From: Symsagittifera roscoffensis
Lineage: Eukaryota > Xenacoelomorpha > Acoela > Convolutidae
Assembly (NCBI RefSeq): GCF_963678635.1
Contig: NC_087066.1
Location: forward strand, 20,369,996-20,433,995
Direction of reading: 5' to 3'
DNA: 64,000 bases
Part shown: positions 25,201-35,665 of the stretch, piece after piece
How positions within the stretch are numbered: position 1 is the stretch's first letter
Layout: the number at the start of each line of letters is the position of its first letter
Notes under the pieces: generated by a model
The model's input: only the letters and a program-made list of their open reading frames with translations
Told to the model about the DNA's origin: nothing
Databases searched by the model: none
Made by a program: the position numbers and the translations under genes

Positions 25201-28200
25201 AAGTGCTATCAAATCGGAATATAGACTTTTCAACTTGTTCAATAAAAACAATTGAATTGTATATTTACAAAGTCAGTTTCCTCGAGAATTTAGGCCCAAT
25301 AGTCTTGTGGTAAAGTGCTGCATTGTGTTGCGAAGGCTCAAATGTTCGAATCCGAAACTGTCTGAGCTTTCCTCACTGAGTTGCTTGAATTATTTTTTAT
25401 AAAAGTTAAAGTTTGTCAGGGAAAAAATTTTTCGACTTAATAGCCTCAAAATGCATGGTGGACAAAAATTTTATGGTGAGGGGGACTTAGAAACGAGTAA
25501 GCTACCGCGTTGTTACTTTTTTTTGTCTCGCTCGGTTGAGGCTGACAACAGGGTTCGACATTTTTCCTTTGCTTATGTTGGTAAAGCTACACAAGTAGTG
25601 CGAAAATCCGCTTTCCTTCTGTGTGAAAACATTTTTTTTTCGGTTGAATGGGTTTCTTCACAAGATGTCGCCTCTGTTACCACTTTGTAAGACTCCCAAG
25701 TTTTGTTCCGGTGCTAAATTAGCATTCAGTTTTTGTTCAGACCATTTGAAAAATGTAGAGGAACTATTTATTCGTGTGCATTGAAGTTTTTTGTTTTCCA
25801 GGCAAAATCAGGTACCTCAATAATCATCGGAATGGGTCGAGTAATATATCCTAATCGAACATTCAAAAATTGAAATTTTTGAATTTTCGTCTAATTTTGA
25901 GCTAATACGGTGAGTGCAGGCTTTCAATAGCTTATAAATGCTGAATTTAAGCCGTGAAAACTTAGTTTCAATCGAATAAAATTAGTTTTGGGATTTTTAG
26001 CGCCATTTTGGAATTAAATATTTTAAGAATTTTAAATTTTATTTCGGTTTTCTAGTCATTCTTCTAAAAAAACTGTTTTACAATTGTTCTACTTTACTAT
26101 GACTGTCGAATATGCCTAAATTCCATTTTTTTCACAGATCTTTTTATCAACCCACGCAGAAAAAAAACTACCGTATTTTGAAAAAACTTTTGTATTTTTA
26201 AGACTATGGTCAGAACAATCTGTGCTATCAAAGCATTTATGGAAATAAATGCTTTGAATAGGGTGCAGTAAGTGAGGTTATCACGGAGGAGAAGTGCAAA
26301 TTCGCAGCACTTACAATACAACGAAAGCGCAGTGTTCGAAGAGAAAAGTGGACAATAATTGAACACTTAGCCACCAGACAGTTGGAAAAGACTTGATTTT
26401 TAAACAAAAAAAACTCAAACTCTAACTTCAAAGAAAAAATACATGGCCTCAAAGCTCTTTGAGTTTCTAGAACAATTTCTGATTGAGACTTTTTAGAAAA
26501 AAGTCACCCAATTTGCAAAAACTGGAAAAATGGGTAATATTTTTATTCCAATTTCGAAACAAGAAGTCGATCACGTTTATCGTGACTTTTAAACTTTTTG
26601 ATCTTCGATAGCGGAGATTGCCTTCCTTTTAACAAAATAAATGAAATGAACTTCAAACAATGAAGTCACACCGCTGAAATCAAATTTGTGCGTGAAAAAT
26701 TTTTAAGAACTTCCCTGAAAAAAAAAACACGAAAAAAATCATCACGACCTATATACGAGTCTGCTACGTTCATTGACTCTTGGAAATATTGAAAATTTCG
26801 ATTTCAGAAAAACAGTCGAGAAACGCAACCACCAGCATTAAATCCGCATTTAGTATTTACCGAGCGGACACAAAGCCGACAACACGTACGTAGCCTCCCA
26901 ATAGAGTTTTATGAGGATGTGGCTTTAAAACTGTAACTGTAAGATAAGTTGCCAATTGTTGTAGTTGAGTTCTTTACAGCTGAGTTGAATTCTGAATTGG
27001 GTTACAATGTCCCTAATTGAACATGAAATTCCACGAGTATTTATTAGCATCCGAGAAGCCTTTGGTAAAGTAATTCCAGTCTAACTTTGTTGTTAGAGAT
27101 TTGTTGATTTCGCTTATTGATATTTCGATGTGCTTTGTGATTTTTTTAAAAAGATTGCTGGATTTTTTGTGCGTGTATTTGGTAGTACTATACATTCTTG
27201 TTGTCTAAATCTATATGCAGTGGTTGTTTCTGTTTCTGCTCTTATTGGTAGATCAATGTTTGGTAGAAACGGAGATTTTGCAAAGTTGGAAATTCTCCTA
27301 GCATTTTATACTTCAATTTATTTTTTCAGCTTGAAGCTTTTTCTAGGTATGCTGATGTTATAAGCATCTAAGTGTGTTCGAGAATCTGAGTAAGTTGTCA
27401 GTTTGCAAAGCAGTTTTGGCTGCAAAGGAAACGCTAGTTTATATTTAATTTAGGCTTCACCTGATGATTTAAAATAACCGAATTACTCACGCAATCTTGG
27501 CAGATGTAGCCCAGTGCTTCAATGGCTGATTCCTTCAACATATCTGAACTTTCTGGGTTTGTAATTTTCTGACACAAAAATGACACCAACTCGGGCCAAA
27601 GGTTGTGCGGCAACTCCGCGCAAGCAATTGCAGCTACGCACTGAGCAGCTGTAGAAGGCCTGTAAGTTTCTGTTCCTAAGGTGTTCAGTATCTAAACAAA
27701 ATATATGAGAAACACAATATTCAACTGCTTAATTTGAAATTGAAACGAAGTATTGAATGAGACAACTAAATTACGTTTTGCTTGATTCGGTTCTTTGTTT
27801 CTACTTCACTTTCAATCCACCTTCTGACTTGAGCATTTCGGGTCGTTTGCTCTTTCGAGGTGAGCTGATTCTTCAACTGGAGACCAGCTGCTCTTCTGCA
27901 CACATCGTTAACACTTGGTGTACATAATATTTGACTGAGTTGCTCACAGAAACTTAGCTAAAAACGAACCCCAATTTTCACCAACTATTCAATGTTAAGC
28001 TACCATATTTCTTCAGCAAGTATCCCACTTACAAAATTGACGTTTGCAGCGTTTTCCAAAAATGCCTGAGCGTTTTCTAGAGCTTCTTTATCTGAAACAC
28101 AATTAATCTAAGATAATTGGAACCCCACAGCAAGGCATCAAAACATACGGTGATTGTGCACGTTTATGAAGACTAGCAAAGCAAAAAAAAATTATTGAAA

Positions 28201-28256
28201 AACGTACTTGATGAAACTGTGTTTTCCAAGATGTTAAGAAGCGTTGGCTCCGTCAT
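18802..28256 (-). CDS. KPNB1: Importin subunit beta-1 (karyopherin beta-1), complete, nine exons
   Basis: Nuclear import receptor: it binds importin alpha or cargo directly, FG-repeat nucleoporins and RanGTP, shuttling through the nuclear pore. Coding exons on the minus strand are 28256-28208, 28091-28033, 27957-27775, 27691-27491, 22146-21931, 21853-21551, 21279-20501, 20029-19564 and 19245-18802. All junctions are GT-AG, and phases join into 2700 nt (899 codons plus stop), close to the usual ~876 residues. Landmarks follow importin beta-1 order: [13 protein letters not shown] (HEAT 2 area), [41 protein letters not shown], the acidic loop [13 protein letters not shown] at residues ~338-350, [32 protein letters not shown]-like [13 protein letters not shown], and [19 protein letters not shown]. 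The fourth intron is 5.3 kb and repeat-filled. Compared with the vertebrate protein there is an extra ~19 residues after GFRGDQ. The start ATG lies 5 nt after a TTTCAG acceptor, so the mRNA 5' end is spliced on. Confidence 0.97.
19564..20029 (-). CDS. KPNB1: Importin beta-1 coding exon 8
   Basis: Encodes residues 597-752 with [50 protein letters not shown] and [12 protein letters not shown], aligning with C-terminal HEAT repeats. The donor GTTGGT directly follows LQ. Confidence 0.96.
20180..20400 (-). repeat. tRNA-derived SINE-like element in importin intron 7
   Basis: On the minus strand the region 20275-20365 carries an A-box-like GGTGGTGAAGTGGTTACG and, at normal tRNA spacing, a B-box-like ATGTTCGAGGCCC. 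A tRNA-like head inside an intron without conserved stems fits a Pol III SINE. Confidence 0.5.
20501..21279 (-). CDS. KPNB1: Importin beta-1 coding exon 7
   Basis: The largest exon (779 nt, residues 338-597). It opens with the acidic [13 protein letters not shown] loop, which in the family contacts RanGTP and the importin-alpha IBB helix, and ends in [19 protein letters not shown] motifs such as [15 protein letters not shown] and [14 protein letters not shown] are clear. Confidence 0.97.
21551..21853 (-). CDS. KPNB1: Importin beta-1 coding exon 6
   Basis: Encodes residues 237-337 with [20 protein letters not shown] and [15 protein letters not shown], including HEAT repeats 5-7 known to bind FG nucleoporins. 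Ends in LAKQ before the acidic loop. Confidence 0.96.
21931..22146 (-). CDS. KPNB1: Importin beta-1 coding exon 5
   Basis: Encodes residues 165-236, including [32 protein letters not shown] and [12 protein letters not shown]. These HEAT-repeat helices are strongly conserved in importin beta-1. Phase 0 at both ends. Confidence 0.95.
22380..22590 (-). repeat. SINE-like repeat, copy 1 (importin intron 4)
   Basis: Parallels 24940-25150 in order: a GTGGTAAGGA segment near 22462, then AAGTTTAAGTTCCCGATTAC near 22532. The minus-strand orientation places the tRNA-like head at the high-coordinate end of the first segment. No functional tRNA fold is seen. Confidence 0.4.
22680..23010. repeat. Dispersed repeat family B, copy 2
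   Basis: Contains TGACTTGTTTTTGAAAAATC, CTCAACTTTCGAATTTCAAAG, ATTAAATTCCACTT and a GATCACGTTTTTCGTGACC palindrome in the same order as the other copies. Confidence 0.5.
23390..23470. repeat. Dispersed repeat family B, short copy
   Basis: Includes GCCAACAGACAGTTGGAAAA followed by TTCAACTTTCGAATTTCAAAG. The downstream family landmarks are missing. Confidence 0.45.
23830..24180. repeat. Dispersed repeat family C, copy 3
   Basis: Has TCCGTGGTGTAATGAGA, GGATCTGAACGAAAG, a CATATTCAAAAGTC segment and GCTCGCTCGCTTCATTCGCT, matching the order in copies 1 and 2. Confidence 0.45.
24940..25150 (-). repeat. SINE-like repeat, copy 2 (importin intron 4)
   Basis: On the minus strand TGGCCTAGAGGTAACGC (A-box-like, near 25000) is followed by CGCTTCGAGTTTTG (B-box-like, near 24955). 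The trailing part shares CTAGTTCCCAATTAC with copy 1. This fits a tRNA-derived SINE. Confidence 0.45.
25280..25400 (+). repeat. tRNA-like unit (SINE head) in importin intron 4
   Basis: GGCCCAATAGTCTTGTGGTA with AAGTGC supplies an A box, and TGTTCGAATCCG near 25345 a B box, at tRNA-like spacing. The anticodon and acceptor stems do not pair well, so this is a SINE head or tRNA relic and not a working tRNA. Confidence 0.45.
26360..26790. repeat. Dispersed repeat family B, long copy
   Basis: Includes CCACCAGACAGTTGGAAAAG, CATGGCCTCAAAGCTCTTTG, GATCACGTTTATCGTGAC, a GTTTTAACAAAG-like segment and CATCACGACCTATATACGAG. The last landmark recurs at about 46275 and 23355. Confidence 0.55.
27491..27691 (-). 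CDS. KPNB1: Importin beta-1 coding exon 4
   Basis: Encodes about residues 98-164 with [20 protein letters not shown] and ends in GYICQDC before a GTGAGT donor. It is the last exon before the 5.3-kb intron. Confidence 0.95.
27775..27957 (-). CDS. KPNB1: Importin beta-1 coding exon 3
   Basis: Encodes about residues 37-97, including [17 protein letters not shown], the hallmark of the IBN_N domain that contacts RanGTP. Phase 0 at both ends. Confidence 0.95.
28033..28091 (-). CDS. KPNB1: Importin beta-1 coding exon 2
   Basis: A 59-nt exon encoding [19 protein letters not shown] plus a split first codon. It matches the second helix of the N-terminal importin-beta (IBN) domain. A degenerate copy of this exon region lies at about 31530-31580. 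Confidence 0.93.
28208..28256 (-). CDS. KPNB1: Importin beta-1 coding exon 1
   Basis: Encodes [16 protein letters not shown], aligning with the family N terminus (MELITILEKTVSP in vertebrates), and ends in phase 1 at a GTACGT donor. The ATG is the only one compatible with this frame before the upstream acceptor. Confidence 0.93.
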
Positions 28257-28900
28257 AATTTCTGAAATTAGGGAAAGGAATTATCAAATCTATGAAGATT
28301 TAGTACAGAGTTAACGCAGAATTGATCGAGCCATTAAGTTCATCATTTGAAGAAGCGTCAGTTCACCGTGGCAATTAACTCCTGAAGGAAACAGTGAAGT
28401 TAAACTTCCTTCTTGAAACCATGCAAAAAACTTTTAACTAATAAATTCGGCACACAAGCGAAGCAAAATTTTCCATCATTAGCGATACAAAAATTTTTGC
28501 TAGAAACACAGCGTAAAAAGTTGGCGTAAAATTAAAATTCTAATCCAAAAATTGAAATTAAGTAACTAGAAAAAAGAACAAAGCTCTCAGGAAAATTTGG
28601 GCAGGAGTTTCTTAAATTGTTTGCATAATAGATGTTCTGTAATAATTTGATGATCTATTTTGATGAAAATTGCGTTTGACACTTATGATTTTTGATCCGT
28701 CTGTAAAAATTAGTTAGATTTTTAAACCTTAAGATGCACAAAAAAAGGCGAAAACGTTTGTTTTATTTACTATCTTAATGTAATCAATCTATATAAATTT
28801 TCTGAAAACCAAAGCCGACAAGCGAAAATACAATTATAGTCTCCCGCAGTTACTTATTGTCAGAGAAGTGGCATGGCTGACCTTAAGAGTCATCTGATTG
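28257..28900 (-). promoter_or_regulatory. Importin beta-1 5' flank with splice acceptor just before the ATG
   Basis: Upstream of the start codon, the minus strand reads CCCTAATTTCAG then AAATT then ATG, with the AG at 28263-28262. The ATG is therefore downstream of a 3' splice site. This implies either a further upstream 5' UTR exon or addition of a spliced leader. Parts of this flank (28600-28880) are copied at 31620-31880. No TATA box or initiator could be assigned. Confidence 0.45.
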
Positions 28901-29129
28901 GCTCAGGACTCCTCTTGAAACCCATCATGAAGTTTTTGAAATCGGAAGCGAAGAGGAAAGCGGAATCAGACTTGCCAGGATCTTTATCAAGACAGTGACC
29001 TTGAACTGAAATCTATGAGAATTGTATTCAAATACACGGACAACTTGTCAGTGGTTCTTTCTAGATTTCGATACGCCGCAAAGAAGAAGTTACTCACCAG
29101 GATAAAGAGGGAGAAGAGAATACCGGTGA

Positions 29130-31270
29130 AAAATGTCGAAACTGAAGGTGACACAGAGAAGAAGGCTTCAACCGAGAGGAGGCTTCAACCGAGTTTTTGT
29201 TTTGCTTTGTGTCACGTGAGATTTCTTTCTCGTGGCCTGCCTAACATTGATTACATTTCTGTTCCTAACTCCAATGTTGATATGGACTTTAAAACGAGAG
29301 GTAATTTAGAAGCTAGTTGGTCTTTTATATTGAACTTATTACTTGCTACCAACGCGTTAAATTTCTGACAGTTTGTTTGAAAAATGACATATAACCTGAT
29401 TGTTTGAGATCTCGGGTGCCCAAAAATAGGTCTTTTCGGAAAAGCGGTCCACTTTTCTCGAATACAACTTGTAACAACAGTAAAAAAGCAAGACCAGGAC
29501 AGACGCGAAAAACTTTTCAATTATAGGGCAAGAGGAGTGGTACAAAGAGTAGTAAACGAGGAATTATGGCCTTCGGTAGTAAAACACAAAACACTCGGAT
29601 GAACAAAGGCAACTACGGTAGTTTAAAAAACACATCAAAAGAAGCTGGGGAAGTTAGCCGAAATGCAAGATTGCCCATTCGATCAGAAAAGCGAGTGATC
29701 GGTGACAACCATCGATGACCATAGAGTTACTAGACTGGATTCATGAAATTTTATCATCGGAACCAAAAATCAGACTCACTTTTTCGCGATATCGACATCT
29801 TTCTATCAGATCTCAAACATCGAAACCCCGGAGAAGCTTTTGTGAGATTGAGGCCAAGACAAAAACCTACAGTAAACGCGTGAAATAGACACTATCTGGA
29901 AGGGGCATAGAAAAGGCGAGAAAGTGTCTCAAAGTCAACAGGTTAGTGGCAGTGCCATTCTTCAAAGTAGTCGGTTTCTGTGTTTTGAGGAAAACAAATT
30001 ATAAATATATCTTGTGGGGTTGCTTGATTTGACTTAATTCAGTGAAAAAATAAGGACTGACTCAATAATATTGACAATTGAAAAAGATCAAAAAAGAACT
30101 ACCGGCCAAGAAAAAGAAATTAGTGAAAATCTCTACATTAGGATTAGGTCAACAGGTGGGCAACCCGCCAGATTTGACCTGGCCAAGGTGCACAAAGTTG
30201 ACTTACCACTGAGATCAATTCTATGTCTACTTGAAAAATCTTTCAATAACTTGAACAGGACCCTAACTAGGTTTTTTAAGAGCTCCAGCATTGAAACAAT
30301 TTCAATCAGATGACAGACGAATTTCAGTCAGATGACAGACGAATCACAGAAAGTATTAATTTGAAGTCCGTTGAAAACTCAACTTCTCTTAATGTAAAAA
30401 CTTATACGCAAACATTCCACTCGAGGAAGCAATTGATACAGCGGTTAGAAAGCTAGCAGGAAAAACTAGCTGCAAAGGTGAGAAAGACTTAAAAGGAATT
30501 ACTATATATGGCCATCAGTTAAGTGCACTTTAAGTGCAATGAGTCGTGGTTTGATCTGGCAGATTCAAGCAAAATTTTGGCTCATGGAGTATTAACGTGC
30601 GCTAAAATTGAAATTCCTTTAATGATTACACCCAGAAAAAAATATCGAGAAATGTGCCCTAAAAGCAACAAAAAATTGCTTGAACTGGTATCACGACAAA
30701 GACGGAAATATATTGAATGCGGATTACCGAAGCATAGTCAAAACAGTCTGGTACTGTAAATGTTGCGTTACGAGGAAAGAAAATGAAAGAGAACAGCAAA
30801 GCAGGGAATTTTCTCTCCGCTACATTGATGATATAGTCAGGAAGGTCAGAGGTTACCCAGAGAAAATGCTTCAGATCGCCAATAGAATTCATCCTCAGTT
30901 GCAGTTCACCCTGAAAACACCGAATGCATCGAGAAATCTTGCACTTCTAGATTTAGAAATCAACATCGATAAGAGCAGGAGAGTGAGCTGTGAATGGTAT
31001 CAAAAACGAACAGATAGTAACCATCCTGATCTTTAGGAGCTGTGTCTGCCTTATTATCAACTGTTCACCGTGTCTTCTGGAGTTCATCACACAGGAAGTT
31101 TTTGAAAAAGTAATTAAAATCAACCGCAAACAAGTATCCAGAAAACTGGTCGTCTCGGGTTGCGTGTCGATCCCTCGAAACCATCATAGATGAGAATATT
31201 AAAATCAGGAGCATGGGTGCCATACCAAGGTCTTCCACTAGCAGGTACGACGTACCGCCCATATTGATTA
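29130..31270 (+). mobile_element. Penelope-like retroelement, degenerate
   Basis: Fragments of a Penelope-like reverse transcriptase lie in order in shifting frames: FLSRGLPN with IDYISVPN (29227-29280), a DLAKVHKVDLPLRSILCL block (~30176-30230), NIPLEEAIDTAVRKLAG (30411-30461, the family's TNIPL..EAI motif), the catalytic block RYIDDI (30818-30835), LALLDLEINI (~30940-30970) with WYQKRTDS, and a downstream stretch resembling the C-terminal RT region to about 31260. RT activity would use cDNA priming at a nick. The catalytic YIDD is intact, but multiple stops and shifts break the frame. No GIY-YIG endonuclease domain was found, so the element is 3'-truncated, lost it, or belongs to an endonuclease-deficient branch. 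Confidence 0.8.
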
Positions 31271-31529
31271 TTCAATAAAAAAAATAACCAAACTTAAAAT
31301 TTGTAGAGTAAGAGCGGGATATCACAAACCCGCAAAAAGTGTTCATAACACGGAAATTGAAAACATGTCTGCCGTCGTTAAAATAAGAGTTTTTGAGCAA
31401 ACTAAAATCAAAAGTGGTCTACAGTTTAAAAAGAAGTGTTAGTGTCCCGCCAATGTTGGCTAAAGCTCACACATTATACCACTAGGGTTGAGTAGCAGCT
31501 TTATGATATTCCCGCCGTCGAGCATCTGC
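31271..31529. other. Short unassigned spacer
   Basis: Nothing recognisable between the Penelope-like relic and the importin-flank duplicate. Confidence 0.4.
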
Positions 31530-31890
31530 AACTTTTGAGCGTTTCTAGAGCTTCTATATTTTATCTAAGATAACCGAAACCACCCAGCAAGGCATCAAAA
31601 CACATGTTGATTGTGAACGTACATGTTGAATTTGGGCGGGAATTTTGAAAGTTGATTGCATAATAGATGTTATGTAATAATTTAGTGAATTAATTTTTTG
31701 AAAACAGTTTGACGCTTTTTATGATTTTGCTGATTCTGTAAATATAAGTTAGACTTTCAAATCTGAAGATGCATAAAAAACGAGAAAACAATTGTATACA
31801 ATTTCGACGTAATCGAACATTGCAAAAAGAGACAAAGTTGCTTTACTTGCCAGTCGGTCTTGTCAGAGAAGTTTTCGGTTCAAACGAATT
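31530..31890 (-). pseudogene. Decayed duplicate of the importin beta-1 5' region
   Basis: Two blocks match the importin flank. 31530-31620 parallels 28045-28165, which includes exon 2 and part of intron 1 (shared TTTCTAGAGCTTCT, ATCTAAGATAA, CAGCAAGGCATCAAAACA). 31620-31880 parallels 28600-28880 (GTTTGCATAATAGATGTT-like, GAAGATGCATAAAAA, GTCAGAGAAG). The 28165-28600 interval with exon 1 is absent from the copy. The exon 2 ghost is frame-broken, so this is a non-coding relic. Confidence 0.7.
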
Positions 31891-33460
31891 TTTCAAAACT
31901 TCGTATCGGCCTTGTCATGTTCAGTGTTCTCGCAGTAATTGAAAATCAGAAATCGGAACAGCCGAAATCACAGAAGCAAGAAACGCGCTAGAAAACACGA
32001 TCTTGAGTCCGATTGCTGTTCGCAGTTGACCTATACATAAACTTCAGTAAAGTTGTCTTTGTTACTGACAGATTTTAACGGGTGGGCCCGGAAAGCAGTC
32101 AAGAGCCGGAAAATCAAATAAACCATTGTCCTGCTTGATTGGGTAGACTTCACGGTCAACTGACTCTACGATCCTAATTTAATTGATTATTGAAAAACTA
32201 CTTGAGCACCATAAGTTTTCTACAGCGTTGCTTATTTTCTTAATGACAATACTGGAGTGAATTCCATAGTTGTTGCCATAATGTCCTGAGTTACTGAATT
32301 TACTTACTTGAGTGCATTTTGTCCAATTATGTGATTTTCAGGTTGATCCATCTGAATTGAATCAAACACAAACAGTTAAGCACAAACTAATTTTAAGTAT
32401 AATTTAATAACACCGTGTTGATCGCGTTTGCGTATTTAAGGTTATTTTGAGACCTAGCATGTGGAGCATGAAAATTTCTATTAAGAGCGGCGGGGGTATT
32501 TTGGTAGGAGATTTCGAGCTGTAACGATTCACAAGTTCGATGTCCTAAGCAAACCATGAATTGGCTCCGATCGATTGCGGTATAAAAGCAGAAGAGATAG
32601 TGTATCTGGTCCTTGGGCCGATGGCTATAGAACCTATCACTCTTAACCTCATATGTGACTTAAGTGAACGACTCTTATACTACGCTTCACTTGGAACGAA
32701 CAATTCTAAGATTCAAACCGCATGACGCTGGTGGAAGAACAAATTATCGTTGGAGGAAGAGCAAAATAAACAATAAAAACATAAAACGGCAGCAACGATG
32801 CAGAAACTACGATCGAGCGATTTCAAGAACGACAAGAAGTTTTCCGAGTTACTAGCTTTCATTCACAAATCGGGCATGTTGTGGCTTAGAGAAGTAACCC
32901 TTCCCAGTAGGGTGGAAGACACTTATACACCGAAAATCAGGAAGGACCTATCGTTGAACTCTGGAACTGTTTTGAAACAATTTCTAGCTCTCCGGATATG
33001 TCCCGAAATTATTTTAAATAATAATTGATTTCAGTTACAGGATAAGGAGCTAGGAAGAGGTAACACTTAGCACTTCAAAACACATATAAGCACACAAATA
33101 AAATTTCGTGCAGCATACGGCACAATTTGAGGCCAACTATTTGATTTTAAAATAAGGGGCCGAAACCTATTGAGCCAACAAAAAATGAAAATCTAAGGAA
33201 GCGAAAAAAAATCAACCAATAAAAAAATTTGAACACAATGGATATTTAAAAACCTAACATGCTCAAAAAAAGTCTATTGAATTAAATTCAACAGAGCGCC
33301 AGGAGATGAATGAGTAAATATTATGTATATGAATATGATTTTAGATGAATTTTTTTTTTAGGTTGATCAGTTTGTGCTTTTTTCTCTTTAATTCAGAAAT
33401 CTTGGTGACTTTAATCAAATCGTTTCTCAGTTTTTATTGGTGGTTAAAAAAATTATTTAC
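31891..33460. other. Unassigned stretch with weak coding-like segment
   Basis: Between about 32660 and 33028 two overlapping plus-strand frames are less AT-rich and contain NDKKFSELLAFIHKSGMLWL. No family was recognised and no exon boundaries are compelling. The remainder shows nothing. Confidence 0.2.
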
Positions 33461-33469
33461 ACAGTGGCG

Positions 33470-33720
33470 AAGTTGCACTTCGCATACACAAGCAAAAATA
33501 TGACCGAAAACGATACTGGGACAAACTGAAGGAGTCTAAAAATTCTGGAGTGACGCCCGCCAAATATGACATAATTGCTAAGTGACGAATTTTTTTAGAG
33601 CGAACGCATTTTAGCTAGTATACGAAAAAATTCATTAACAACATCCGACCCTGCCCAGGTTCGAATCCTCTTATTTTGTTATGGGTCTCCTCCTTGCGTC
33701 TACGCTACAAATCCATGACA
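33470..33720. repeat. SINE-like repeat, diverged copy
   Basis: Starts with a CGAAGTTGCACTTCGCA hairpin like the GAAGCTGCGCTTCGCA of 44860 and 63605, then a GACCGAAAACGATACTGGG segment. It has a B-box-like AGGTTCGAATCC near 33657. Confidence 0.4.
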
Positions 33721-33734
33721 CTTTCAAGATAAAG

Positions 33735-34240
33735 TGCTATTTGTAATACAAACTGGTCGTATCAGGGCAAAGCCCTGAATGTTCTGATGCCTTTTAAGGT
33801 CTATGGAGCAGTAATATTATGAAAAAATTAAATGTTAATTAAAATAAAATGAAATTTTTTTTATTTTGAGATTTTTGTGAAATCATCCCCTCACACGCCA
33901 TATAAACTACAAAGAGATAAATTTCGCTCCTAGTAACAAATACATTATGGCAAATAGTCTTCCTTAAACCAATTTGGAATGATTTCCAAGCCAGATTAAA
34001 TCTCCGCTTACGTAAATATCACGAAATGCATCGTGCATTAATTTAACCAAATTGACCAAAATGGCAATTTTAAAACCCCCATAACTTTATGAAAAATGAT
34101 CACAGGTAAAATATCTTTTCAACTTTTAGCTCAGAACAACAATACCTTTTGAATGATAAAAAAATCCGTCAAAAAAGGCTAGTTAAAAAGTCGCAATTTG
34201 TCTGAAAAAAAAACGAGCCCAAATATTCCGTTACTTTCGA
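33735..34240. repeat. Dispersed repeat family D, copy 1
   Basis: A ~500-bp block collinear with 45535-46010. Shared landmarks in order: CCCTGAATGTTCTGATGCC / CCGTGAATGTTCTAATTGCC, AAATCATCCCCTCACACG, TTAAATCTCCGCTTACG, AACCCCCATAACTTTATG, CAGAACAACAATACC and CAATTTGTCTG. No coding signal. Confidence 0.7.
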
Positions 34241-35480
34241 TGCGAAAGTCAGGACAATAATAGTCAGCATTGGCTGTACTTAATAGCTGGTATTGATCAA
34301 AATGAACACATTTTATCTCAACAATATTTGCGTCGCAACAAAATTTGCGACTTAGGTTAGAAAAGAAAAAGATGGTTCATGCTATAACACAAGCTATACT
34401 TGTGTAATGACAAATCTTAAGTTGGTTATATTGCAGGATTGCAAGATTTTGGCAAAATATCCTCCTTCTTTCCAGATTGCTGTGATATAATCTCCTTTAT
34501 GGAAGATCTAGCAAGTTAACCCTCATTTGCACGAATCTACTGCAATATAATCATCCTTGATCGACAAGAGATTGCAGGTAATGGAACACACAATCTGAAC
34601 CTATCGAAGGGATCATCTAACCACAGAGCTCTGCTAACTTTTTGAATATTCGTTTAGTAACAATCAAACTGATAGCAAGAAGCTATATAGCGCTGATTTA
34701 GTTTATCCGGAAGAAACGCTTAAAACTATAAATTTGAAACGTATTTTCGCTCCAACTGATGAACCAAAAAACTATTTGAATCTAGTAGAACAAGCGGAAG
34801 ATGCAGCGAATTTGGCTGTCGCGGGAGCACAGCATGTAAAAACTGGAAATCGTTCACTTTTAACTTGGCTGATTTGCGTTTCCAGTTTTTTCAAAATTTA
34901 ATCGTTCCATTCAAAAAAACATTGTTTCAAACAAACAGTGATTTTTCAATGATAAGGGAGCTTTTTGAAAAGTAAAAATAATCAAATTCATTATCTTGTT
35001 AACAACATCCAAAAGTTTCCAGCTCCTCGGTTTTCATTCAGCGGTTCCATGCGAAAAACTTTGCTAAAGGAATTCCAAAACTGTAGGGCGTACTTATGGT
35101 CGGTCATAGAAAACAAAGCTTACAAATTTCTAATTAGAGTTTAATGTGAGTTTTTTTTTCATTTTCTTTTTTGAATTCTCGGAGCAAACTTATAGTCGTT
35201 TGCTGGATTTCTTTCATAACCACTACAAATAGCTCAAGATCGGCATTTTTGGATCGTTTAATATGATTTGCGAGTTTTTGTGTTGATCTGGGAGAGCTCC
35301 AAAAATCAATTTGGCCGACCCAAACAAAGGCCGTTAAATTTACGAAAAAAACTTGAATATTTCTCTCGAGAAAACCACCGTGAAGAAGAAGAAGCAGAAA
35401 GAATTAATTCCCTTAAATAATAAATTAAGGGAAAAAAATAAAAACAAAAATATTAAGTCAAGATCAACAGGTGCACTTCA
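34241..35480. other. Gene-free stretch
   Basis: No supportable gene, RNA or repeat boundary seen. Confidence 0.4.
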
Positions 35481-35484
35481 AGAA

Positions 35485-35665
35485 CCATGAACACGAGTTC
35501 AGTTAATCAAAAGTTGACACCGTTCTCTCTAAAAGTAGTTCCTTGACTCTCCTCTTGAAAGACTCGAGGGGAGCGAAGATGTCTACACCAAGACGGATCA
35601 ACTCGTTGACCGATTTGTCAAACGCGATGAAAGAAGAACTTCTCAGTCTGAGAAGTGAACGAATT
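35485..35665 (-). mobile_element. LINE 3'-terminal coding fragment, minus strand
   Basis: The minus strand reads LRLRSSSFIAFDKSVNELIR then LGVDIFAPLESFKRRVKELL. This matches the pattern that ends many CR1/L2-like LINE polyproteins (R-S-FF..R....WN.L......SFK..L). Only this C-terminal segment remains. Just upstream on the same strand, a ~20-bp motif with GTGAACGAATTACATTTT is directly repeated. Confidence 0.5.

Larger units (their letters stand above)
22147..27490 (-). other. Importin beta-1 intron 4, large and repeat-rich
   Basis: A GT-AG intron of 5344 bp, at least five times longer than the other introns of this gene. It contains two related SINE-like copies (22380-22590 and 24940-25150), a third tRNA-like unit (25280-25400), family B copies and a family C copy. 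No nested gene is evident; the open frames at 25451-25690 and 27130-27363 show no domain. Confidence 0.85.
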
